DNA of 64,000 nt, taken from assembly GCF_020193655.1 (NCBI RefSeq), contig NZ_JADYVE010000002.1, positions 558,001-622,000 on the forward strand. The letters are read 5' to 3'. The notes below the pieces were generated by a model. The model saw only the letters and a list, made by a program, of their open reading frames with translations, did not search any database and was not told where the DNA came from. The position numbers and the translations under genes are program-made. The stretch is from Ensifer sp. IC3342. GTDB taxonomy: Bacteria; Pseudomonadota; Alphaproteobacteria; Rhizobiales; Rhizobiaceae. Positions 38,371 through 46,947 of the stretch are shown piece after piece. Position 1 is the stretch's first letter; the number at the start of each line of letters is the position of its first letter.

Positions 38371-41300
38371 ACATCGGGTTCGGCGGCCATCACGGCGGAG
38401 GCCAGGGGGGAAAGTCCGGCTTTACCGCGCTCTTCATCCGGCGGCCAATTTTCGCACTGGTGGTCAACACGCTGATCGTCGTTGCGGGCCTCGCCGCCTG
38501 GAACGGCATCGAAATGCGCGAGCTGCCGCAGGTCGACCAGCCGGTCGTCTCCGTGACGACATGGTTCGAAGGCGCTTCGCCGGAAACGATCGACCGCGAG
38601 GTGACATCGGTCGTCGAAGGCGCCGTGTCACGCGTCCAAGGTCTTAAGAGCATTTCCTCGAGCTCGTCCTTCGGGCGCAGCCGCGTGACGCTCGAATTCT
38701 CCGACACGACCGATATCGGCCAAGCGGCGAATGACATCCGCGATGCGCTCGGCCGCGTTGCCGGCCAGTTGCCGGACGATGCCGACGAGCCGATCATCGT
38801 CAAGGCGGATGCGGATAGCCAGCCGATCATCCGGCTGGCCCTGACTTCCGATACGATGACCATGGAAGACATGACGCTCTTGGTCGAGAACGAGATCAGC
38901 GACCGGCTTGCGGCGGTCGAGGGCGTCGCCGATGTGACGGTCTACGGCGACCAGGAGAAGATCTTCCGCATCGACCTGGACCAGGCGAAGCTCGCCGGGC
39001 GTGGGGTCACGGTAGCCAATCTTCGCGAAGCGCTCTCCAACGCGTCCTACGACGTGCCGGCGGGCTCACTGACGAGCGCCAGCCAGGACATTACTGTTCG
39101 GGCGACGGCGGACCTCCAGACGCCCGAGCAATTCGAAAACCTTATCATCGGGGACAATGTGCGGCTGCGCGACGTCGCGACCGTGACGCTCGGCCCGGAC
39201 ACCGGCACGTCGGCGCTGCGCTCCAACGGTCGGCAGGGCATCGGCCTTGGCATCATCCGCCAGGCCCAGTCGAACACGGTCGACATCTCCGAGGGCGTGC
39301 ACAAAGTGGTGGACACGATCTCTTCGGAGATCCTGCCTGAGGGAACGGAGCTCAAGATCACCAGTGACGATGCGGTCTTCATCAATGGCGCAATCCACGA
39401 AGTGGAGATCGCGCTCCTCGTCGCCGTATTCATCGTCACCTTCGTCATCTATCTCTTCCTGCTCGATTGGCGGGCGACGCTGATCCCGGCGATCTCGATG
39501 CCGATCGCGTTGATCGGTACGCTCGCGGCAATCTATCTTGCCGGTTTCTCGATCAACATCCTGACGCTGCTCGCAATCGTGCTCGCAACCGGCCTCGTCG
39601 TCGACGACGCGATCGTGGTGCTCGAAAACATCGTGCGCCGCCGGGCGGAGGGGCTCGGCCCTCGCGCGGCGGCGGTGCATGGCACGCTCGAGGTCTTCTT
39701 CGCCGTGCTGGCGACGACCGCCACGCTTGCAGCGGTCTTCGTGCCGCTCTCCTTCCTGCCGGGGCAGACCGGTGGGCTCTTCCGCGAGTTCGGCTTCGTG
39801 CTTGCCTTCTCGATCCTGCTCTCGTCCTTCGTTTCGCTCACGCTCTGCCCGATGCTTGCCTCGCGTCTGCTGACGACCGATGCGCATGCCCATCAGGGCG
39901 TGATGAGTCGGCTCGGGGCGCGGGCCGCGGCGTTCTATCGGGTGACGCTTCGCGCATGCCTCAATGCGCCGCTCATCGTCTTCGTCGTCGCCGCCTTCTT
40001 CACCGCGGCGGGCGCCGCCGGCTTCCTGACGCTGAAGTCAGAACTGACGCCCAACGAGGACCGTTCGCAGGTCATGCTCAGGATCAACGCGCCGCAGGGC
40101 GTCTCGCTCGAATATACGCAGGCGCAGATGCGCCGCATCGAGGAGGGCCTTGAGCCGCTGGTCAAAGCGGGCGAGATCAGCAACGTCTTTTCAATCTCGG
40201 GGCAGGGCGGCACGGCCAATAGCGGCTTTATGGTGCTGACGCTTGCCCCGTGGGAAGAGCGGAAGCGCACGCAGCAGCAGATCGTCGCCGACATCAACAA
40301 GGTGACCGCGGAAATTCCGTCCGTCCGCTCCTTCGCCATCCAGTCCAACAGTCTTGGCATTCGCGGTGCCGGTAGCGGCCTTCAGGTGGCGCTGGTCGGC
40401 AACGACTACACAAAGCTCGGCGACGCGGCGGCCAAGCTCGTCCGCGCGATCGAGGACAACGGCCGTTTCGAGAACGTGCGGCTCAACTATGAGGCCAACC
40501 AGGCACAACTCTCGATCACCATCGATCGCGAGCGCGCATCCGACCTCGGCGTGGACATCAGCGGCCTGTCCTGGGCGCTTCAGGCGATGCTCGACGGCAG
40601 CAGCGTCGTCGATATCTTTGTCGAGGGCGACGCCTATCCCGTAAAGCTGCTGTCCTCGACCACGCCGCTCAACGACCCGACGGACCTGCAGAACATCTTC
40701 GTCAAGGCCCGTGACGGCCGGATCGTGCCGATGTCGACCATCGCGACGATCGAGGAAAAGGCCGTGGCGCCGCAGCTTGCGCGCGAGTCGCAGCTTCGCG
40801 CCGTTTCGCTTTCGGCGGGCCTCAAGTCGGACCTCGCGCTCGGCGAAGCGCTGTCGATAGTGGAGGAGATGGCGCAACCGCTGTTGCCGCCGGGGTCGCG
40901 GGTGATGCCGCTGGCGGAAGCGGCGACGCTCAACGAGAATGCCAATGGCCTCTTCATCACCTTCGGCTTCGCGATCGTTATCATCTTCCTGGTGCTGGCG
41001 GCGCAGTTCGAGAGCTTCGTCAGCGGCCTCATCATCATGTCGACCGTGCCGCTCGGGCTTGCCTGTGCCGTCTTCGCGATGATCCTGACGGGCAATACGC
41101 TGAACATCTACAGCCAGATCGGGCTGGTCATGCTCGTCGGCATTATGGCGAAGAACGGCATCCTGATCGTCGAGTTCGCCAATCAGTTGCGCGATCGCGG
41201 CCAGGATGTGCGCAGTGCCATCGAGAACGCGGCCAATATCCGCCTGAGGCCGGTGATGATGACGATGATCGCAACCGTCGTCGGCGCTGTCCCGTTGATT

Positions 41301-41504
41301 CTGGCGAGCGGGGCAGGGGCAGAGGCGCGCATCGCACTCGGCTGGGTGCTGGTCGGCGGGCTGGGCCTCGCGGTGATCGTGACGCTCTATCTCACTCCGG
41401 TCGCCTATCTCGTGATCGCGCGCTTCACGAAGCCGCACGCCGACGAGGAGCGCAAGCTGCACGAGGAAATGGACGCGGCTGCGGCAACTGTCGAAGCACT
41501 GTGA
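38367..41504 (+). CDS. RND-family (HAE1) multidrug efflux pump
   Basis: The 1045-residue protein is a proton-driven inner-membrane exporter. It has the twelve-helix RND layout with two large periplasmic loops. TM1 is FIRRPIFALVVNTLIVVAGL (about 23-42). The proton-relay aspartate pair is in TM4, LATGLVVDDAIVVLENIVRR (about 407-426). The second half repeats the pattern with QIGLVMLVGIMAKNGILIVE (about 917-936). Substrates cannot be read from the sequence. It overlaps the adaptor gene by 4 bases, and there is no regulator gene next to it. Confidence 0.94.
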   Translation: MNIGFGGHHGGGQGGKSGFTALFIRRPIFALVVNTLIVVAGLAAWNGIEMRELPQVDQPVVSVTTWFEGASPETIDREVTSVVEGAVSRVQGLKSISSSSSFGRSRVTLEFSDTTDIGQAANDIRDALGRVAGQLPDDADEPIIVKADADSQPIIRLALTSDTMTMEDMTLLVENEISDRLAAVEGVADVTVYGDQEKIFRIDLDQAKLAGRGVTVANLREALSNASYDVPAGSLTSASQDITVRATADLQTPEQFENLIIGDNVRLRDVATVTLGPDTGTSALRSNGRQGIGLGIIRQAQSNTVDISEGVHKVVDTISSEILPEGTELKITSDDAVFINGAIHEVEIALLVAVFIVTFVIYLFLLDWRATLIPAISMPIALIGTLAAIYLAGFSINILTLLAIVLATGLVVDDAIVVLENIVRRRAEGLGPRAAAVHGTLEVFFAVLATTATLAAVFVPLSFLPGQTGGLFREFGFVLAFSILLSSFVSLTLCPMLASRLLTTDAHAHQGVMSRLGARAAAFYRVTLRACLNAPLIVFVVAAFFTAAGAAGFLTLKSELTPNEDRSQVMLRINAPQGVSLEYTQAQMRRIEEGLEPLVKAGEISNVFSISGQGGTANSGFMVLTLAPWEERKRTQQQIVADINKVTAEIPSVRSFAIQSNSLGIRGAGSGLQVALVGNDYTKLGDAAAKLVRAIEDNGRFENVRLNYEANQAQLSITIDRERASDLGVDISGLSWALQAMLDGSSVVDIFVEGDAYPVKLLSSTTPLNDPTDLQNIFVKARDGRIVPMSTIATIEEKAVAPQLARESQLRAVSLSAGLKSDLALGEALSIVEEMAQPLLPPGSRVMPLAEAATLNENANGLFITFGFAIVIIFLVLAAQFESFVSGLIIMSTVPLGLACAVFAMILTGNTLNIYSQIGLVMLVGIMAKNGILIVEFANQLRDRGQDVRSAIENAANIRLRPVMMTMIATVVGAVPLILASGAGAEARIALGWVLVGGLGLAVIVTLYLTPVAYLVIARFTKPHADEERKLHEEMDAAAATVEAL

Positions 41505-41802
41505 GCGACATGCGGCGGGAATAGGACCTCGCCTCGTCGTGAAACGTCCGGAACCGTTGCACGCTTTTCCTGGAATTGCTCACGCGGCAACATCCGACCG
41601 GCGGTAGTGACCACCCGAGCAGCAGGGCGACCGAGAGCGCGCCGAAGACCCCTTGCTCTGGCCGTCCGAGTTCGCGCGCCATGTCTCCGTGTGGCGGGAC
41701 GGTGCCACAGGAATGGAAATTCGGATCGATCAGCGGAGTGCGAGCGCTCGAGATGGAGGCAAGGCTATTTCGATAGCATTCGAAATAGCCTTGCTACGAG
41801 TG
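41505..41802. other. Gap between RND pump and arsH (convergent)
   Basis: Just under 300 bases with no convincing gene. It contains a perfect inverted repeat at 41759-41794 that is listed separately. Confidence 0.5.
41759..41794. terminator. Perfect 14-bp inverted repeat at the end of arsH
   Basis: GCAAGGCTATTTCG (41759-41772) and CGAAATAGCCTTGC (41781-41794) pair perfectly with an 8-base loop. It sits 9 bases beyond the arsH stop, between two convergent genes. No T-run follows on either strand; a bidirectional terminator is the simplest reading. Confidence 0.55.
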
Positions 41803-42510
41803 TCAGATCGACTTTAATGAAACCGGCTGCTCAAGCTTGGCGGCCTCCTCCTTCCGCTCGCTGTAGCGGTCGGTCAAGTAGTCCGAGGCGTCACGGGTGA
41901 GGAGGGTGAACTTGACGAGTTCCTCGCACACATCGACCACCCTGTCATAGTAGGAGGAGGGCTTCATGCGGCCGTTGGCGTCGAATTCCTGAAACGCCTT
42001 GGCGACCGAACTCTGATTGGGAATGGTGATCATCCGCATCCAGCGGCCGAGCACCCGCATCTGGTTGACGGCGTTAAAGGATTGGGATCCGCCGGACACC
42101 TGCATGACGGCCAGCGTCTTCCCCTGTGTCGGGCGGATCGAGCCGACCGAAAGGGGTATCCAGTCGATCTGCGCCTTCATGACGCCGGTCATAGCGCCAT
42201 GACGCTCCGGGCTCACCCAGACCTGGCCCTCCGACCATTGGGCAAGCTCCCGAAGCTCGTGCACCTTGGGATGGCTCGCGGGCGCACCGTCCGGCAGCGG
42301 CAGTCCGGCGGGATCGAAGATGCGCACCTCGCAGCCGAAATGCGTAAGCAGACGCGCCGCTTCCTGCGCCAACAGCCGGCTGTACGAAACCGCTCGCAGC
42401 GAGCCGTACAGGATGAGGATGCGCGGCGGATGCGTCGCAAATGGCGGCCGCAACGCCGCCCTGTCGGGCTGGCGCAGGTGCTCCGGAAATGCTGCAGGCA
42501 GATCAGACAA
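41803..42510 (-). CDS. arsH: ArsH, NADPH-dependent flavoprotein of the arsenic operon
   Basis: ArsH is an FMN flavoprotein that oxidises trivalent organoarsenicals or reduces quinones and metals with NADPH. The 235-residue protein has the flavodoxin-type phosphate loop [20 protein letters not shown] (about 30-49), [20 protein letters not shown] (about 93-112) and [20 protein letters not shown] (about 134-153). The start appears to be TTG at 42510, overlapping the arsC stop by 8 bases, with AAGG upstream. It is the last gene of the operon, as in S. meliloti, where ArsH function has been studied. Confidence 0.95.
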   Translation of the reverse strand: MSDLPAAFPEHLRQPDRAALRPPFATHPPRILILYGSLRAVSYSRLLAQEAARLLTHFGCEVRIFDPAGLPLPDGAPASHPKVHELRELAQWSEGQVWVSPERHGAMTGVMKAQIDWIPLSVGSIRPTQGKTLAVMQVSGGSQSFNAVNQMRVLGRWMRMITIPNQSSVAKAFQEFDANGRMKPSSYYDRVVDVCEELVKFTLLTRDASDYLTDRYSERKEEAAKLEQPVSLKSI

Positions 42511-42931
42511 TGCGCTTGCCTTCGTTGTCGAGTACCTGTTCGCCGTCCTCCTTGCTAAACGGCCCCTTGTGTGTGTCCGGCAGGATATCGAGCACGAGTT
42601 CGGACGGGCGCGAAAGCCTTGTCCCGAGCGGCGTTACGACCAACGGCCGGTTGATCAGGATCGGGTGCTCGAGCATGGCGTCCAGAAGCTGATCGTCCGT
42701 CAGCGCCGGGTTGTCGAGGCCGAGTTCGCCATAGGGCGCGCCTTTCTCGCGGATGGCTTCGCGCACGGTCAGGCCCGCGTCGGCGATCATGCGGACGAGT
42801 TCGTCGCGTGACGGCGGCGAGTTGAGATATTCGATGACGGTCGGCTCGATCCCGGCGTTGCGGATCATTGCCAAGGTGTTGCGGGAGGTGCCGCAGGCAG
42901 GATTGTGATAGATCTTGACGTCCATAGTCAT
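42503..42931 (-). CDS. arsC: ArsC, glutaredoxin-dependent arsenate reductase
   Basis: This enzyme reduces arsenate to arsenite using glutathione and glutaredoxin. The 142-residue protein has the catalytic cysteine in [17 protein letters not shown] (Cys about 13) and the arginine motif [20 protein letters not shown] (about 87-106), which holds the oxyanion. It belongs to the plasmid R773-type ArsC family, unrelated to the second reductase in the same operon. It starts 10 bases after aqpS and overlaps arsH. Confidence 0.95.
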   Translation of the reverse strand: MTMDVKIYHNPACGTSRNTLAMIRNAGIEPTVIEYLNSPPSRDELVRMIADAGLTVREAIREKGAPYGELGLDNPALTDDQLLDAMLEHPILINRPLVVTPLGTRLSRPSELVLDILPDTHKGPFSKEDGEQVLDNEGKRIV

Positions 42932-42941
42932 TCAGCACCTT

Positions 42942-43634
42942 TCAGCTCGTTGAGCGCGTGAACTGAGTTTTCTCCTCCGCCAGCATCCAGCCGGCAAGCG
43001 CCATCGCCAGCAATGCACCGAAAGTCTCGGCGAGGACGAACCCGGGGAGATCGACCGGGCGGATGCCCGCAAAGGTATTCGACAGGGCGCGCGCTATCGC
43101 GACTGCCGGATTGGCGAAGGAGGTCGAGGCCGTGAACCAGTAGGCGGCGGTGATATAGAGCCCGACCAGCCAGGCGATCGCATCCGACCGGAAGCGGAGC
43201 CCGGCGAGAATAGTGAAAACGAGGCCGAAGGCGGCGACTGCCTCTGCGATCCACTGGCCGGCGCCGGTGCGGGCCGTCGTCGAAACCTGCACGATAGGAA
43301 GCTCGAACATGGCGTGTGCCATGAGCGATCCGGCGATGCCGCCCGCGATCTGCGCGACGACATAGAAGAGTGCCGCGTTGGCCTCGATCTCGCGCCGGAG
43401 CGCAAAGACCATCGTCACGGCCGGGTTGAAATGCGCACCGGAGAGCGGCCCGAGAACCGTGATCAGCACGACGAGGATCGCCCCCGTCGGGATCGTGTTG
43501 CCGAGCAGGGAAAGCGCCACGTCGTCCGTGAGCTTGTCCGCCATGATCCCGGAACCGACGACGGTGGCGACGAGCATGGCGGTACCGAGCGCTTCGGCTG
43601 CGAGGCGGCGGGGAAGATTGAATGCCATCTCCAT
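42942..43634 (-). CDS. aqpS: AqpS, arsenite-conducting aquaglyceroporin
   Basis: This MIP-family channel takes the place of the ArsB efflux pump: arsenite made by the reductases leaves down its gradient. The 230-residue protein has six membrane segments. The two half-helix motifs are GAHFNPAVTMVFAL (about 67-80) and ASTSFANPAVAIARALSNTF (about 168-187), both keeping the NPA signature. The ATG overlaps the upstream stop codon by one base (TGATG), a strong sign of coupling; an in-frame TTG one codon earlier is possible. In S. meliloti this gene replaces arsB in the arsenic operon (Yang, Rosen, Bhattacharjee and co-workers). Confidence 0.95.
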   Translation of the reverse strand: MEMAFNLPRRLAAEALGTAMLVATVVGSGIMADKLTDDVALSLLGNTIPTGAILVVLITVLGPLSGAHFNPAVTMVFALRREIEANAALFYVVAQIAGGIAGSLMAHAMFELPIVQVSTTARTGAGQWIAEAVAAFGLVFTILAGLRFRSDAIAWLVGLYITAAYWFTASTSFANPAVAIARALSNTFAGIRPVDLPGFVLAETFGALLAMALAGWMLAEEKTQFTRSTS

Positions 43635-44146
43635 CAATCCGCCTTCGGCGCGCTACTGCCGATATCGTGCAGGTGCTGCTGAAGGGAGAGCCTGTCGAGC
43701 GAGGCCAACGGCAAGCTGACGAAGATCGAAAGGCGATTGTTCAGCATCCGGTAGGTTTCGGCGAAGGCGAAATGCTGCTCGGCCTCGCTGCCTTCGACGC
43801 GGGCTGGATCCGGCACGCTCCAATGAGCAGTCATAGGCTGGCCAGGCCAAACCGGGCAGGCCTCGTTGGCCGCGTCGTCGCAAACCGTAAAGACGAAATC
43901 CATTTCCGGCGCGTCAGGGCCAGCGAACTCTTCCCAGCTCTTGGAGCGCGCCGAAGAGGTATCATAGTTGAGTCCCTCGAGGAGTTGCAGCGCGAAGGGA
44001 TGAACCGTCCCCTTCGGCTGCGATCCCGCTGAAAAGGCCTTGAATTTGCCTCGGCCGATGCGATTGAGGATCGCCTCGGCGAGAATCGAGCGCGCGGAAT
44101 TGGCTGTGCAAAGAAAGAGAACGTTGAATGGCCTATTGTCGTTCAC
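43634..44146 (-). CDS. Low-molecular-weight phosphatase-type (thioredoxin-type) arsenate reductase
   Basis: The 170-residue protein is in the LMW protein tyrosine phosphatase superfamily. The P-loop FLCTANSARSILAEAIL (about 11-27) has the C-x5-R-S catalytic pattern. Further on, VFTVCDDAANEACPVWPGQP (about 85-104) supplies the two additional cysteines of pI258-type arsenate reductases. So it is probably a second arsenate reductase that works by a cysteine relay rather than glutaredoxin. It lies between arsR and aqpS in the same operon. A phosphatase role is the alternative reading. Confidence 0.9.
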   Translation of the reverse strand: MNDNRPFNVLFLCTANSARSILAEAILNRIGRGKFKAFSAGSQPKGTVHPFALQLLEGLNYDTSSARSKSWEEFAGPDAPEMDFVFTVCDDAANEACPVWPGQPMTAHWSVPDPARVEGSEAEQHFAFAETYRMLNNRLSIFVSLPLASLDRLSLQQHLHDIGSSAPKAD

Positions 44147-44158
44147 GATTGATCCTCC

Positions 44159-44491
44159 TCAACAATTGCAGGTCACGGCCTGGATGACGGGGCGGCAAAG
44201 TTCGGGATTGCCGTCGCAGCAGTCTTCCATGAGGTAGGCGAGCAGGTCGCGGAATCCCGCCATGTCGGCGACATAACGCACCCTCCGTCCATCGCGTTCG
44301 GCGCGCACGAGGCCGGCGTGGTCGAGCACTTTCAGGTGCGCCGATGTCGTGTTTTGGATGGTGCCGAGCCGCGTAGCGATTTCGCCGGCGGGCACGCCAT
44401 CCGGTCCGGCGCGCACCAGAAGGCGGAATACCTCGAGGCGTGTATCCTGACCGAGGGCCGCAAGGGCGGCAAGGGCTGCTTTCTTATCCAT
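44159..44491 (-). CDS. arsR: ArsR-family arsenite-responsive repressor
   Basis: The 110-residue winged-helix protein is the first gene of the operon. The DNA-binding helix region is GEIATRLGTIQNTTSAHLKV (about 36-55) and the wing HAGLVRAERDGRRVRYVADM (about 58-77). The usual E. coli ELCVCDL metal site in the recognition helix is absent. Instead, cysteines cluster at the C-terminus: EDCCDG, LCRP and TCNC. This places it with repressors that bind As(III) through C-terminal cysteines. It should repress its own operon until arsenite binds. Confidence 0.93.
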   Translation of the reverse strand: MDKKAALAALAALGQDTRLEVFRLLVRAGPDGVPAGEIATRLGTIQNTTSAHLKVLDHAGLVRAERDGRRVRYVADMAGFRDLLAYLMEDCCDGNPELCRPVIQAVTCNC

Positions 44492-44545
44492 ATATCCATG
44501 AATCCAGATTTATTGGTGCTTATAGGTGCTAACCGTGACGGGATG
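44492..44545 (-). promoter_or_regulatory. Probable ars operon promoter/operator
   Basis: The 62-base gap between arsR and the upstream gene is A+T-rich and has an imperfect dyad (CCATGAAT and TTTATTGG, about 44495-44515) and a direct repeat GGTGCTTATAGGTGCTA. Its place immediately before arsR fits an ArsR binding site; the exact operator is not determined. Confidence 0.4.
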
Positions 44546-44553
44546 ATGACAGC

Positions 44554-44988
44554 TTAGAGCCCGCGCAGTGCGGCAATGAGGTAGATCGCCGCGGCAACCG
44601 CGCCGAGCGCGCTTCGGCCGGCGTGGAGCTTGCCCCAGCGCGTAAGCAGCGCGCGGGTCTCATCCCCTGCTTCTTCCGGGCGCGTCGCCTCCAGGCGGCG
44701 GTTGATGGGTATGACGAAGAGCAGGGTATAGGGCCAGTTGAGTATGATCACCGCAGCCCCGAGCCCCCAGAGCGCATTATTGGCCTGCCACCATGCCGCG
44801 GCGCCGAGGAGCCCGGATATGATGGCGAGGGAAGCCTGCATCTCGAAACCCCGTTGGTAGGCCGGCCGCCACTCGGCGAGCGCCGAGCGGTCATCGAGGC
44901 CGAGCCGTGCCGGTTGCTCGGCCACGTTGATATAGATGGCGGCGCCGAAGAACATGGACGCCGTAATGAGGGCGAGCAATCCAAACAT
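44554..44988 (-). CDS. DUF1772-family membrane protein
   Basis: The 144-residue protein has four membrane segments (FGLLALITASMFFGAAIYIN, ASLAIISGLLGAAAWW, LGAAVIILNWPYTLLFVIPI and a final LGAVAAAIYLIAALRGL). The internal NRRLEA after the third helix and W-x-x-x-H-x-x-R in RWGKLHAGRSALG are typical of the DUF1772/anthrone-oxygenase-like group. No function is established. It lies upstream of arsR on the same strand, 62 bases away, so it may or may not be linked to arsenic stress. Confidence 0.85.
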   Translation of the reverse strand: MFGLLALITASMFFGAAIYINVAEQPARLGLDDRSALAEWRPAYQRGFEMQASLAIISGLLGAAAWWQANNALWGLGAAVIILNWPYTLLFVIPINRRLEATRPEEAGDETRALLTRWGKLHAGRSALGAVAAAIYLIAALRGL

Positions 44989-45472
44989 TCGACCTTCTCC
45001 GTGAGCGAGGGCGATGGGTACGGTGCGACAGATGCATCATAGCATCGCGCGGCGGCGTATGAGCAAGGAGTACGACTTCGCCAACCGGCGGACAACGCCG
45101 CCGCCAGTCGCGCACTTGTGACAAGACGGTATCACCATTCATGATTTCGAGCCGTGCGAACCTCGAGGCCGCGTGAACTTCTGGACAAATTGATTCCGAT
45201 TTGCACAGTAGCGCCTTGAAATGTCAGCGCTTCCGATCTGGCCTTAAGCGTCTCGTCGCGACGTGACATCACGGCAAGACGCCTGTGCGTCCAGGCTCGG
45301 AGGTTTGGCAACCGTTCCACTTGCGTGCGCGCTGCGCCAGGGTGGAGGCAGCCGCCGCGTAATTCCTTAATTCGGCGTCGAATTGGGGATAAAATCGTGC
45401 GGCAATTCAGAATGTTACTGTGCCTTGCGTGACTGGTCGGAACGCGAGGCGCTGCAGGGAAGGGGCGTTTTC
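44989..45472. other. Divergent intergenic region before the FAD dehydrogenase
   Basis: A 484-base stretch with no convincing gene. It separates the DUF1772 gene (minus) from the FAD dehydrogenase (plus). Frames on either strand are open by chance but have no recognisable protein. The low-GC part near 45360-45385 may contain the dehydrogenase promoter. Confidence 0.45.
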
Positions 45473-46879
45473 GTGGCGTTGAAGGCAATCAAAACGGGAA
45501 CGAGAAACGACAGCGGTATCGTTGCGGCGAAGGAGCTTCTTGCCGCGCGATTCGGCGAGCGCTTCCAGGCGGGCGAGGCGATCCGGGCCCAGCACACCCA
45601 CACGACGACCTATATTCCAGCGCAATTGCCGGACGCCGTGGTCTTTCCCGAGAACGGCGCCGAGGTGCGCGAGATCGTCGAGATCGCCAGTGCGCACCGC
45701 GTGCCGCTGATCCCCTTCGGCACCGGATCGTCGCTGGAAGGGCATGTCAACGCGCCGAGCGGCGGCATATCGGTCGACATGATGCGCATGAACCGCGTTC
45801 TCGCGGTCAATGCCGAGGATCTCGATTGCACGGTCGAACCCGGCGTCACCCGCGAGGACCTGAACACCTATCTGCGTGACACCGGTCTTTTCTTTCCGAT
45901 CGATCCGGGGGCGAATGCCTCGATCGGCGGCATGGCCTCGACGCGCGCCTCCGGAACCAATGCGGTGCGCTACGGCACGATGAAGGAGAACGTGCTGGCG
46001 GTGACGGCGGTCGTCGCCGGCGGTCGCGAGATTTCCACCGGCCACCGGGCGCGCAAGTCCTCGGCCGGTTATGATTTGACGCGGCTCTTCGTTGGCGCGG
46101 AAGGCACGCTCGGCATCATCACGTCGATCACGCTGCGCCTCCAAGGCATACCGGAGGTGATCTCCGGCGGCGTCTGCCCGTTTCCGACCACAGCGGATGC
46201 CTGCAACGCGGTGATCCTGACGATCCAGTCCGGCATTCCGGTGGCGCGCATCGAGCTGCTCGACGCGCTGCAGATGAAGGCGTGCAACGCCTACTCGAAC
46301 CTCGGCTATCAGGAGACGCCGACGCTTTTCGTCGAGTTTCATGGCAGCGCCGAGAGCGTCGAGCTGCAATCGCGCCAGTTCGCCGAAATAGCGTCGGAAT
46401 TGGGGTCTACTGGTTTTATCTGGACGACCAATCCTGAAGAGCGCTCGCGACTCTGGAAGGCGCGGCACAACGCCTATTGGGCACAGAAGGGGCTGGTGCC
46501 GGGCGCCGCGATCCTTTCAACAGATGTCTGCGTGCCTATCTCGCGGCTTGCCGATTGCGTCGCGGCGACGCAGGAGGATAGCGCGGCACACGGGCTGGTC
46601 GCCCCGATCGTCGGCCATGCGGGCGACGGCAACTTTCACGTCGGGCTGCTTTTCGACGACAAGGATCCAGCCGATGTGGCGCGGGCGGAAGCCTTCGTCG
46701 AGCGGCTGAACGCACGGGCTCTGTCGATGGACGGCACCTGCACGGGAGAACATGGAATCGGGCAGGGCAAGATGCCGTTTCTCGAGGCGGAACTCGGCGA
46801 CGCGCTGGATCTGATGCGGCAGATCAAGCGCGGGCTCGATCCGGACAATATCTTCAACCCGGGCAAGATCTTTGCCTGA
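45473..46879 (+). CDS. FAD-binding 2-hydroxyacid dehydrogenase (D-lactate/glycolate oxidase type)
   Basis: The GTG at 45473 (GGGAAGGGG upstream) gives 468 residues; an earlier start at 45383 would add 30 residues without family similarity. The FAD-binding PCMH domain shows VPLIPFGTGSSLEGHVNAPS (about 79-98), TVEPGVTREDLNTYL (about 121-135) and DPGANASIGGMASTRASGTN (about 143-162). The C-terminal oxidase domain holds the active-site VGHAGDGNFHVGLLF (about 382-396) and ends CTGEHGIGQGKMPFLEAELG. This is the D-LDH/LDHD-like single-subunit form. Substrate (D-lactate or another 2-hydroxyacid) is not decided by sequence. Confidence 0.9.
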   Translation: MALKAIKTGTRNDSGIVAAKELLAARFGERFQAGEAIRAQHTHTTTYIPAQLPDAVVFPENGAEVREIVEIASAHRVPLIPFGTGSSLEGHVNAPSGGISVDMMRMNRVLAVNAEDLDCTVEPGVTREDLNTYLRDTGLFFPIDPGANASIGGMASTRASGTNAVRYGTMKENVLAVTAVVAGGREISTGHRARKSSAGYDLTRLFVGAEGTLGIITSITLRLQGIPEVISGGVCPFPTTADACNAVILTIQSGIPVARIELLDALQMKACNAYSNLGYQETPTLFVEFHGSAESVELQSRQFAEIASELGSTGFIWTTNPEERSRLWKARHNAYWAQKGLVPGAAILSTDVCVPISRLADCVAATQEDSAAHGLVAPIVGHAGDGNFHVGLLFDDKDPADVARAEAFVERLNARALSMDGTCTGEHGIGQGKMPFLEAELGDALDLMRQIKRGLDPDNIFNPGKIFA

Positions 46880-46947
46880 CACCGCGGGGATCGGCCGCTC
46901 AAGGATGCGAGCAGGGGCGCGAATGAGACAGACGGGAATGTGACACG

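Noticed and set aside
45132-45488. A minus-strand gene in the DUF1772-dehydrogenase gap.
   Set aside because: It overlaps the well-supported dehydrogenase start, lacks a family signal and has no clear ribosome site.
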